Shown: positions 1 through 5,922, numbered from the stretch's first letter. The stretch is 6,748 nt of DNA from an uncultured Fibrobacter sp. (GCF_937877005.1 NZ_CALEFV010000222.1:1-6748); one strand, 5' to 3'. The notes: a model not told the origin generated them from the sequence alone. Made by a program: numbers and translations.

Positions 1-36
1 TTCTTCTGTGGATTTGACTTCTGTTTCTTCTGACAT
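1..36 (-). CDS. 5' end of an unidentified gene, cut by the left window edge
   Basis: Twelve codons are visible, reading MSEETEVKSTEE, and then the window ends. The start is supported by a good ribosome binding site, AAGAGG at 43-48 on the minus strand, six bases ahead of the ATG. The visible peptide is acidic, hydrophilic and Glu/Thr/Ser-rich, with no signal peptide, so the N-terminus is probably cytoplasmic and disordered. It lies 82 bases downstream of mnmG on the same strand with no convincing terminator between them, so it may be co-transcribed with mnmG. The product cannot be identified from so little sequence. Confidence 0.6.
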   Translation of the reverse strand, partial: MSEETEVKSTEE

Positions 37-118
37 AATGGACCTCTTGGAAATATTGTGAATTTGACGGCGCAAAAATAGTAAAATTTTGCCCCTTTCC
101 AGATAATGCAACGAAAAA

Positions 119-2050
119 TTATGAAATATCGGCCATTTTTTTGTTTTCTAGCCAATGCGAAAGGACGGTAATATCGGCCGGACGCACCCCCGGAATACGG
201 CTAGCCTGGCCGAGCGTCAGCGGTTTATGGGCATTCAGGCGCTGACGGCTCTCAATACTCACAGCCGTCACCTGCATATAGTCAAAGTCGACGGGCAGCC
301 GAACCGACTCCATCTTCTTCTGATCTTCAATTTCGCGAGCCTGCCGGTCAAAGAACCCGGCATAAATTTCTTCGGCATACATATACCACTGGTCGCGACG
401 AGAAAGAGCAAGATCCGGAAGCGCCGTCCTGAAGAACAGTTCCGGATCTATACCCGGACGGCGAAGCACGTTAATCCAGCGCGTACGTTCCGTCGCAGGA
501 GCCTGTCCACCGGCTTCAAGAATCGGATTTGCCTGGGCGGGAGTCGCCGATTCTTCGGCGAGGCGAGTCCGCGCAACCTCCACTCTAGCCACGCGAACCT
601 TCCAGTCGGCATAATCCTCATCCGAAATCATGCCTATCTTATGCGCGACTTCCTTGAGACGAGCCTCGGCATTGTCACTACGGAGGAAAAGTCTGTACTC
701 AGCACGGCTCGTGAACATGCGATAAGGCTCGTCGAGCAAAATATTCACCAAGTCATCGGCCATCACACCTAGATAGCTATCCGAGCGGCCAAGAATCAAA
801 GGTTCTTCGCCCTTGATCTTGAGAGCGGCGTTAATGCCAGCCAAGAGTCCTTGACCGGCAGCTTCTTCGTAACCGCTCGTACCGCAGACCTGCCCCGCAA
901 AGTAAAGTCCCGGAACCTTCTTGCATTCAAAAGTCGGGAAAAGCTGCGTAGCATCGACGGAATCGTATTCCACCGCATAGCCAATCTGCAACACCTTTGC
1001 ACGAGTAAGTCCCGGAATCGTGTGAATGGCCGCAAGCTGAATATCTGCAGGCAGGCTGGAACTAAAACCGTTGATATAGACTCGACCTATATCGGCCTGT
1101 TCCGGCTCCAGGAACAGCTGGTGCCCGTCTCGGTCGCCAAAGCGGTTAATCTTATCTTCGATACTCGGGCAGTAGCGCGGGCCCTTGCCGTGAATGCGAC
1201 CGCTGAACATGGGACTGTCCTTGAAGCCGCTACGCAATATGTCATGCGTCTTGAGGTTCGTGCGCGTAATCCAGCAAACGCAGTCATTACGGACAAAACC
1301 CTGCGATGGTGCGCCCCAGAAATAATTCGCATCGCAGCCAGGAACGGTGTTCGCCAAGTGACGATCGCTCATGGGCCACGGAGCATCGTCACCGCGCTGA
1401 ATATCGCACTCATTAAAGTCGATGGAATCAGGATCCAAGCGGCTGGGAGTCCCCGTCTTCAGGCGACGGAGCGCAATTCCTTCGCGTGCAAGGCATTCCG
1501 AGAGTTTATCCGCACTCGGTTCGCCTACTCGCCCACCGACGCTCGTTTCAAGACCGGTAAACATCTTGGAGGCAAGGAAGGTTCCGCTCGTAATCACGAG
1601 CGAACGGGTAATATAGCGTTCGCCGTTCAGGAGCGTAAGTTCTAGGCGACCGTCGGCCATACGCGTAAATGCGGCGAGTTCTCCCTGAATTACCGAAAGG
1701 CCCGGCAAGCTCGTGATAACCTCGCGGGCCACTTCGCTGTAGTACTTCATGTCGCACTGGGCACGCGGGCCCCATACGGCCGGCCCCTTGCTCATATTGA
1801 GCATGCGGAACTGGATGCCCGCCTTGTCGGTCAAGAGCCCCATCAAGCCACCGAGCGCATCGATGTCACGGACAATCTGACCTTTAGCCACCCCGCCTAC
1901 GGCCGGGTTACAGCTCATACGCCCGATGGCGTTAATATCCATCGTGAGCATGGCCGTCTTTACGCCAAGTTTCCAGGCGGCATGAGTCGCTTCAATTCCA
2001 GCGTGCCCGCCACCGACAACGACTACGTCAAATTCTGCAACGAGAGACAT
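119..2050 (-). CDS. mnmG: MnmG (GidA), tRNA uridine-34 carboxymethylaminomethyl-modifying enzyme, FAD-binding subunit
   Basis: MnmG works with the GTPase MnmE to build the (carboxymethyl)aminomethyl group at C5 of the wobble uridine in a subset of tRNAs, using FAD, NADH and methylene-tetrahydrofolate in the cytoplasm. At 643 residues it has about the usual family length. Visible landmarks are the FAD dinucleotide-binding GGGHAG at residues 13-18, SCNPAVGG with the conserved Cys at 47, the first family signature GPRYCPSIEDK around 290-300 with the second conserved Cys at 294, the second signature AGQVCGTSGYEEAAGQG at 385-401, SRAEYRL near 448-454, and the C-terminal helical MnmE-interaction region with LGQASRIPGV near 613-622. 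In the second signature Cys389 replaces the usual Asn/Thr. It starts 9 nt after the thioredoxin-fusion lipoprotein gene and has only a weak SD-like sequence, embedded in a palindrome, so it is probably translated in an operon with that gene. Identity is secure. Confidence 0.97.
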   Translation of the reverse strand: MSLVAEFDVVVVGGGHAGIEATHAAWKLGVKTAMLTMDINAIGRMSCNPAVGGVAKGQIVRDIDALGGLMGLLTDKAGIQFRMLNMSKGPAVWGPRAQCDMKYYSEVAREVITSLPGLSVIQGELAAFTRMADGRLELTLLNGERYITRSLVITSGTFLASKMFTGLETSVGGRVGEPSADKLSECLAREGIALRRLKTGTPSRLDPDSIDFNECDIQRGDDAPWPMSDRHLANTVPGCDANYFWGAPSQGFVRNDCVCWITRTNLKTHDILRSGFKDSPMFSGRIHGKGPRYCPSIEDKINRFGDRDGHQLFLEPEQADIGRVYINGFSSSLPADIQLAAIHTIPGLTRAKVLQIGYAVEYDSVDATQLFPTFECKKVPGLYFAGQVCGTSGYEEAAGQGLLAGINAALKIKGEEPLILGRSDSYLGVMADDLVNILLDEPYRMFTSRAEYRLFLRSDNAEARLKEVAHKIGMISDEDYADWKVRVARVEVARTRLAEESATPAQANPILEAGGQAPATERTRWINVLRRPGIDPELFFRTALPDLALSRRDQWYMYAEEIYAGFFDRQAREIEDQKKMESVRLPVDFDYMQVTAVSIESRQRLNAHKPLTLGQASRIPGVRPADITVLSHWLENKKMADIS

Positions 2051-2051
2051 T

Positions 2052-2067
2052 AGAAGTAATTACTTCT
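2052..2067. repeat. Perfect 16-bp palindrome over the lipoprotein stop codon and the mnmG ribosome-binding region
   Basis: AGAAGTAATTACTTCT is its own reverse complement. It contains the stop codon of the upstream lipoprotein gene (2060-2062) and ends one base before the mnmG ATG. As RNA it could fold into a 6-bp stem with an AATT loop that covers the only purine-rich SD-like sequence (AGAAG) ahead of mnmG. The stem is AU-rich and weak, so a regulatory role is speculative. Confidence 0.5.
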
Positions 2068-3379
2068 TTTTTTCAGTCTTCGGAGCTTCAGCTGCAGGAG
2101 CCTCGGTCTTCGGGGCTTCAACCTTCCATTCGACATTCTTGCCAGAAAGGATACCGGCGAGATCCTGCTTCAATTCATCCTTTTCGCGTTCAAAAGCTGC
2201 ATAGAGCTTGTAGGTACCATCGGGATTCACCGCGTAGACCTTCGGGACATAGCCATCGCTATAGAGTTCGCCGAATTGGCGAGATTCATCCCAGACCACA
2301 TTAATGGTTTCATCCCACTTAGCGTTGTCCATGAACTTACGGATACCGACCTTCTGGTTGCCACCGCTAGCCACGGCAAGCGTCGTAAGACCCTTCGGAG
2401 CAAATTCCTTCGCAATGTCAAGGATTTCGGGAGCAGCATGGGCGCAGTGACCGCAAGTGGCAGAGAAATACAGAACGAGGAGAGGCTTATTTGCAAATGC
2501 GCTCAAGTCTTCAATCTTACCAGAAGCAACGGACTTGTCTACGGCAATACCGGTTGCCTTGACCTTGAAGTTCAGTTTCTGCGGCATACCGTTCGCAAGG
2601 GTATCACCACGGAGGGGAGCAATTGATTCCTTCAGCTTGAGTTCTTCTTCCTGCTGCTTCTTGATAGCCTCTTCACGCATAGCCTGCATTTTCTGCTGAT
2701 ATCGCTGTCCCACGGCCGTAAGAGAATCCTGCGGCAGCTGCAGTGTGAAGGTGGAATCATTCACCTTGGCAACGGACTCATTGATACCAAGAATAAAGTA
2801 GTCCTCATCAAATTCCGTCTTGAACTGGTCCCCAACGGCAACAAACTGGTTCGAAAACTGAAGACCAAGCAGGTAGGAGAACTTTGTGTTATCCGGAGAA
2901 TCGTTTGTAATGGTCACAGCGGCACCCGTAGAAACCGGAGCCTTGGCAATCGGCAGTGCCTTCGACACGGAATCAACATACGCCTTGATCTTTTCATTGT
3001 CACCTTCCGCCATCAAGGCGCTATCCGGACGAGTAGCCTCGTAACGTTTACGGGCCATCGAGGTATAGCGATGGCTCACCGCCTGCAACGAGTCGGGCGT
3101 CATCTGTATCTTGAAGCTAGAATCCCTGTTCGCCCGGACATTGTCGCGAATAGCCTGAATGAGTGCATCCTTGTAGAGTTCCTCGCCCATCTGGCGCGGA
3201 ATAATCGTGAAGTTCTGGCCACCGAACTGGGCACCCAGCATATAGGCGAACTTCTGGTCGTCGGTAGAATTTGCAGTAATTGCGGCCGGAGCCTTTTCAA
3301 TAGCCTTTTCGCCATTGCAACCCATAAGACCAAATGCAGCCAATGCCGCAGAACCAAGAGCAATTTTCTTCATATCCAT
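2060..3379 (-). CDS. Lipoprotein with two tandem FKBP_N-like modules and a C-terminal thioredoxin-like domain (CGHC)
   Basis: Predicted envelope lipoprotein of 439 residues, probably a periplasm-facing thiol-disulfide oxidoreductase or redox chaperone. The N-terminus is a short signal peptide (MDMKKIALGS...) ending in lipobox LMGC with Cys21. Two similar modules follow, near residues 39-115 and 162-236. Both contain KF[AS]Y[ML]LGxQF early and D-S-[ST]-F...D-S-L-x-A-V-x-x-R-Y late, resembling the helical dimerisation domain (FKBP_N) ahead of the isomerase domain in Mip/FkpA-type foldases. A Gln/Glu/Lys-rich helix (about 236-250) leads to a thioredoxin/TlpA-like domain (about 279-412). This has FSATCGHC with redox cysteines 309 and 312, and YVPK, whose Pro379 fits the conserved cis-proline. 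The end is a Lys/Glu/Ala/Pro tail. No FKBP catalytic domain is present. The start at 3379 is chosen because AAGGAG lies 7 nt upstream; an in-frame ATG at 3439 would start inside a terminator hairpin. mnmG follows after 9 nt. Fold calls are by eye; the CGHC site is clear. Confidence 0.88.
   Translation of the reverse strand: MDMKKIALGSAALAAFGLMGCNGEKAIEKAPAAITANSTDDQKFAYMLGAQFGGQNFTIIPRQMGEELYKDALIQAIRDNVRANRDSSFKIQMTPDSLQAVSHRYTSMARKRYEATRPDSALMAEGDNEKIKAYVDSVSKALPIAKAPVSTGAAVTITNDSPDNTKFSYLLGLQFSNQFVAVGDQFKTEFDEDYFILGINESVAKVNDSTFTLQLPQDSLTAVGQRYQQKMQAMREEAIKKQQEEELKLKESIAPLRGDTLANGMPQKLNFKVKATGIAVDKSVASGKIEDLSAFANKPLLVLYFSATCGHCAHAAPEILDIAKEFAPKGLTTLAVASGGNQKVGIRKFMDNAKWDETINVVWDESRQFGELYSDGYVPKVYAVNPDGTYKLYAAFEREKDELKQDLAGILSGKNVEWKVEAPKTEAPAAEAPKTEKKK
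2076..2120 (-). repeat. Imperfect direct repeat encoding the EAPKT tail of the thioredoxin lipoprotein
   Basis: Two 15-base units at 2076-2090 and 2106-2120 differ at one base and are spaced by a 30-base period. They encode two EAPKT units in the low-complexity, Lys/Glu/Ala/Pro-rich C-terminal tail of the lipoprotein. Such tails are usually disordered, and this one may be prone to length variation by slippage. Confidence 0.6.
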
Positions 3380-3386
3380 ATTGAAT

Positions 3387-3392
3387 CTCCTT
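3387..3392 (-). promoter_or_regulatory. Strong ribosome binding site of the thioredoxin lipoprotein gene
   Basis: AAGGAG on the minus strand sits 7 nt before the ATG at 3379. A second in-frame ATG at 3373 would be 13 nt away, which is too far. This fixes the start as MDMKK and makes the lipoprotein signal peptide directly N-terminal. Confidence 0.85.
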
Positions 3393-3412
3393 AGAGAAAT
3401 TTTTTCCGGGGA

Positions 3413-3439
3413 ATAATATAGAAAAATCCCCCGTAGCAA
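3413..3439 (-). promoter_or_regulatory. Possible promoter for the thioredoxin lipoprotein-mnmG operon
   Basis: The minus strand has TATATTATT at 3420-3412, offering -10 candidates TATATT (3420-3415) or TATTAT (3418-3413). The only -35-like element is TTGCTA at 3439-3434, inside the preceding terminator stem, and its spacing of 15 nt to TATTAT is short. A separate promoter is expected because the preceding operon ends at a strong terminator, but these exact elements are a weak match. Confidence 0.3.
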
Positions 3440-3453
3440 GGCTGCTACGGGGG
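3422..3453 (-). terminator. Intrinsic terminator of the regulator-lipoprotein operon
   Basis: A perfect 11-bp GC-rich stem (3428-3438 pairing with 3443-3453) closes a 4-nt loop. On the minus strand it is followed by ATTTTTC. It begins about 20 bases after the lipoprotein stop codon at 3475, the expected position for a rho-independent terminator. Its distal end abuts the AT-rich region that should hold the promoter of the next operon. Confidence 0.9.
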
Positions 3454-3474
3454 GTGTTTGCGTATAAAATAGGG

Positions 3475-4977
3475 TTATTCTTGCACCAACTTTCCTACGC
3501 CGCAGGCTCCTGTTTCAGAATATTTGCCAATGGCCACGATGTTGAATTCTCCAATCATTGATTCGCCGCTTGACTGTTCAAGACTGATGAAGCGAGCCTG
3601 TTTAACGGCTTCTGCACCCGGAATTTCGTTTTCGTATTCATCGAAATCGTCCCAAGTCATGCATTTTTCCACCAAATCCTCCGTTTTGTCCAAATCAAAA
3701 TAAATGTGTTCCACAGAATCGATGCCCACAATCAAGTTAAAACCGATTTTAGACGAGTACGTTACGCAAAGTCCACCCCAGTCAGTGACATCGACCGGTT
3801 TTGAGAGAGTCTCACCAGGCTCATAATCATCTAAACGGAACGCCACGCCTATATGCGCCCCTTTAGCAGTACCCTTGTCGACATACAATTTTCCGCAAAA
3901 GCCACCACAAACATCAATCAGATATTCCATACAACCCGCCTCATTCATGGAACAATCCGCTTTCCATACGAAATGAGAAGCTCCCCCCTGTTCGGCATCA
4001 TCAAAACTATACCAATGCCCGGCCACACTCGTTTCGGAGCCATCGCCGAACCCGGTATTTACACGATACTCACCGCTAGCGCCATTCCACATGCACATCG
4101 GACTATCGTTTCCGGTATCACCGCTTGAACTGCTTGACACAAAATCCGTCACGTTCACAGGTTCGCTCCATTGCGGCAAGGTCGCATCGTATTTACCGAT
4201 TTCCTTGATATTGAATCTTCCCACCTCATCAGAGTTACCCTTGTAAATGAACACGATCGTCTTGATTTGCGATGCAGCTTCTTCACCAGAAAGTTTCGAA
4301 CTTTCCGACACCCATGCCGGAGCCTCGAAATCGCTCCACTTGGCGCAACGTGTCACGACATTGTCAACACCAAGCAACTGGTCTAGCGTAGGAACATTCT
4401 TGATCGTTTTCGGGAGCGTGACAAACGGAGACTCCAAATTCAACGTATCGCCAGCGGCATTCCCGCTGAGCAGCACGTTCATCGCAAAGTCTGACACATA
4501 GGCCACGCAAATGCCACCCCATTCCGAAATATCCGAAACGGCACCTTCTTCGGCCACCGTGAATCCGACACCAGCCATCGGTAGCGATGTTCCCTTCAGT
4601 TCAACAGTCGCACACAGGCCTTCACAATAGGAAACGACCGGTTCAAATGCTTCTTCGGACATGGCACTGTCTACCTCGACCGGGTAAAGGACCTTTGACA
4701 AGCCTCCCTCATCCGTAAAGCTAAACCAGTAACCCGCATTATCGTTCCCGACATTGACACGGGCCATTCCCTTTCCACCATTCCATAGTTCAAGCATGCT
4801 ACTGCCCGAAGATTTCGGATCTTTAGAGCTACTGCTTACCGATGTTGTCGACGAACTACTGTCATTGTGAGCTACAGCATTTTCGTCTTCGGTAACCCCG
4901 GATGTCTTGCTCCCTTCGGAACAAGCCATAAGACTAAGCACAATTGTACCTGCAAGAATTCTAGCAACCTTTTTCAT
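3475..4977 (-). CDS. Lipoprotein with two copies of a ~195-residue Cys/Trp-rich domain and serine-rich linkers
   Basis: Not recognised as a named protein. It is a 500-residue predicted lipoprotein: signal peptide MKKVARILAGTIVLSLMAC with lipobox Cys19, then a Ser/Thr-rich linker (38-60). Domain A (about 61-266) and domain B (about 294-490) are separated by a second Ser-rich linker (279-293). The domains share the same landmarks in order: WNG (65 and 297), a Gly-x-Trp-[FY]-Ser-Phe-type strand (82-87; His-Trp-Tyr-Ser-Phe at 321-325), Cys-x3-Cys (118/122 and 357/361), WGG[IL]CV[AT]Y (153 and 400), CxxWxDF (211 and 439), and FNI...IGKY (255-263 and 478-486). Domain B has an extra Cys pair at 342/349. 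The Trp/Gly-rich, beta-strand-like pattern suggests a jelly-roll fold such as carbohydrate-binding modules, but that is inference. No catalytic motif is evident. Its ATG lies inside the end of the upstream regulator gene (17-nt overlap) with a strong SD, implying coupled expression. Confidence 0.85.
   Translation of the reverse strand: MKKVARILAGTIVLSLMACSEGSKTSGVTEDENAVAHNDSSSSTTSVSSSSKDPKSSGSSMLELWNGGKGMARVNVGNDNAGYWFSFTDEGGLSKVLYPVEVDSAMSEEAFEPVVSYCEGLCATVELKGTSLPMAGVGFTVAEEGAVSDISEWGGICVAYVSDFAMNVLLSGNAAGDTLNLESPFVTLPKTIKNVPTLDQLLGVDNVVTRCAKWSDFEAPAWVSESSKLSGEEAASQIKTIVFIYKGNSDEVGRFNIKEIGKYDATLPQWSEPVNVTDFVSSSSSGDTGNDSPMCMWNGASGEYRVNTGFGDGSETSVAGHWYSFDDAEQGGASHFVWKADCSMNEAGCMEYLIDVCGGFCGKLYVDKGTAKGAHIGVAFRLDDYEPGETLSKPVDVTDWGGLCVTYSSKIGFNLIVGIDSVEHIYFDLDKTEDLVEKCMTWDDFDEYENEIPGAEAVKQARFISLEQSSGESMIGEFNIVAIGKYSETGACGVGKLVQE
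4099..4143 (-). other. Serine-rich interdomain linker between the duplicated lipoprotein domains
   Basis: Residues 279-293 of the lipoprotein (FVSSSSSGDTGNDSP) form a low-complexity flexible linker between domain A and domain B. A similar Ser/Thr-rich stretch at residues 38-60 (4798-4866) tethers domain A to the lipid anchor. Such linkers are common in Fibrobacter envelope and extracellular proteins. Confidence 0.7.
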
Positions 4978-5794
4978 CTTTGTCCTCCCCCCACGTCAGT
5001 GGGAACAACTGTAAATTCAAGCGATAGACTCGTTCAACAGCTTTACTATTCATGGCAATCTGCGCAATCCTTTTGCGACAGGCCTCAAGTTCCTTCAAAA
5101 TCAGTTCATAATCTTCGGCCGAAACACCCATGGTAAGACCGCTAAAGTTTCGCTCCGAAGGGAGAAATCTGTCAATTGCCTCCGTAGCAAAACCAGCCAT
5201 TTCACGATGCATCGAACGGAGCGCCACCGGCATCACGGCAGAAGTTCCCTTCAAATGCTTGTCCGACTGTTCATAGGCAGCACCCCTTTTCTTGAGAAGT
5301 CCCGTCTTTACCATAAAATCTAGCGACTCGCGGACGTCTCCTGCAGTAACCCCCTGACAGCATCGCTTGGCGATGTCGCCCGGAGTCGCTCCGGGCATAG
5401 CCGGAGCAAGTTCCCTCACTACCGGATGCACCCAAGATTCAAAATACCGAAACGCCTCACCATCGACAATTTTCGCCTTGTTGTTCTTTGCAAGTTCAAG
5501 CATCGATTCGTAAGCCAGTTTCTTCTCCTGATCCGTTTTGGCATGGCCATAATCCACCATACGCTCAAAATATTCCAGCTCAAAACCGACAAGATTCATC
5601 GCGCCCCCCACATTGGTTGCGCCCGCAGGAGAAAGTCGCGTTTTTCCCTCGCACACCAACTTCAGATAAGTTGGAGAAGCAAACCCTGCCGCACGCGCAA
5701 ATTCACGCCAAGAAAACGCAGACAGACGCTTTTTCTCGTCATAAAAATCCTGCATATAGAGGCGGTAATCCTGGTAGTCTGTAATCGGTTTCAT
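4961..5794 (-). CDS. TIGR02147/DUF4423-family HTH transcriptional regulator (Fibrobacter paralogous family)
   Basis: A 277-residue soluble protein with no signal peptide or membrane segment. The opening MKPITDYQDYRLYMQDFYDE is characteristic of the TIGR02147 family. Residues about 28-70 (SWREFARAAGFASPTYLKLV, then GKTRLSP and a further helix) fit an XRE/Cro-like helix-turn-helix. Residues about 138-175 resemble a winged-helix segment (ESLDFMVKTGLLKK). The end RVYRLNLQLFPLTW is typical of the family. The role is most likely DNA-binding regulation; the target is unknown, but the co-transcribed lipoprotein gene and its own promoter are obvious candidates. The start at 5794 is chosen over an in-frame ATG at 5845 because family similarity begins here and because the best promoter lies between the two ATGs. 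That promoter leaves almost no 5' leader and no usable SD. The 3' end overlaps the lipoprotein start by 17 nt. Confidence 0.88.
   Translation of the reverse strand: MKPITDYQDYRLYMQDFYDEKKRLSAFSWREFARAAGFASPTYLKLVCEGKTRLSPAGATNVGGAMNLVGFELEYFERMVDYGHAKTDQEKKLAYESMLELAKNNKAKIVDGEAFRYFESWVHPVVRELAPAMPGATPGDIAKRCCQGVTAGDVRESLDFMVKTGLLKKRGAAYEQSDKHLKGTSAVMPVALRSMHREMAGFATEAIDRFLPSERNFSGLTMGVSAEDYELILKELEACRKRIAQIAMNSKAVERVYRLNLQLFPLTWGEDKDEKGC
4984..4988 (-). promoter_or_regulatory. Ribosome binding site of the duplicated-domain lipoprotein, inside the regulator gene
   Basis: GGAGG on the minus strand, within a longer purine run, lies 6 nt before the lipoprotein ATG at 4977. It sits within the last codons of the upstream regulator gene, whose stop codon comes 17 nt into the overlap. 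The strong SD and overlap favour translational coupling or re-initiation. Confidence 0.85.
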
Positions 5795-5801
5795 ACTCGC
5801 A

Positions 5802-5830
5802 AATATAAGTTCGTTTTTCACGAAAGTCAA
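5802..5830 (-). promoter_or_regulatory. Near-consensus sigma-70-type promoter for the regulator-lipoprotein operon
   Basis: On the minus strand, TTGACT (5830-5825) and TATATT (5807-5802) are separated by exactly 17 nt, close to the bacterial housekeeping consensus. Counting from the -10 places transcription start at about 5796-5794, at or one to two bases before the regulator ATG at 5794. The mRNA would then be leaderless. The promoter lies in an AT-rich intergenic region, downstream of the proS terminator, so the operon is probably expressed independently. Confidence 0.75.
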
Positions 5831-5833
5831 TAG

Positions 5834-5846
5834 TTTGTGATACAAA
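5834..5846. promoter_or_regulatory. Dyad TTTGT-N3-ACAAA next to the -35 element, candidate operator
   Basis: TTTGTGATACAAA on the plus strand has 5-bp inverted arms around a 3-bp centre. It ends three bases upstream of the -35 hexamer and is centred near -45 from the predicted start. That position suits an activator or a repressor touching the -35. It shares the heptamer TGATACA with a second dyad 70 bp upstream. It could bind the product of the gene it precedes; this is inference only. Confidence 0.35.
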
Positions 5847-5897
5847 AATCAAATATTTTCAACAAATCAAGCAATTTTTAAAGATTTTATCAAAATT

Positions 5898-5914
5898 TGT
5901 ATTTTCATGATACA
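5898..5914. promoter_or_regulatory. Dyad TGTAT-N7-ATACA, possible second operator half of the pair
   Basis: The plus strand reads TGTATTTTCATGATACA with 5-bp inverted arms. It contains TGATACA at 5908-5914, the same heptamer found at 5838-5844, exactly 70 bp apart in the same orientation. It is centred about 111 bp upstream of the predicted transcription start. The surroundings are very AT-rich, so chance similarity is possible. Confidence 0.25.
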
Positions 5915-5922
5915 CTCTTTCC

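Noticed and set aside
69..95. Imperfect hairpin downstream of mnmG as its terminator
   Set aside because: The stem has a mismatch in its GC part and a 9-nt loop, and no T-run follows on the minus strand, so it is not a convincing intrinsic terminator.
37..118. Promoter for the left-edge gene (TACTAT at 78-83 on the minus strand as a -10)
   Set aside because: The matching -35 position (TTATCT) is poor, and AT-rich sequence gives several equally weak alternatives; no call can be supported.
155..772. Plus-strand open frame of 205 codons antisense to mnmG
   Set aside because: It lies entirely inside the securely identified mnmG on the opposite strand; its translation has no recognisable motif and looks like a GC-rich frame shadow.
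851..1645. Plus-strand open frame of 264 codons antisense to mnmG
   Set aside because: Same reason: it is a shadow of mnmG codon usage, with no SD, family motif or neighbouring plus-strand gene to support it.
3380..3439. Upstream in-frame ATG extending the thioredoxin lipoprotein by 20 residues
   Set aside because: It would start inside the loop of the preceding terminator hairpin, has no SD, and would bury the lipoprotein signal peptide; the ATG at 3379 has AAGGAG at ideal spacing.
5795..5845. Upstream in-frame ATG extending the TIGR02147 regulator by 17 residues
   Set aside because: The extra residues do not fit the family N-terminus, and the near-consensus promoter lies within this stretch, so an mRNA from it could not contain that ATG.
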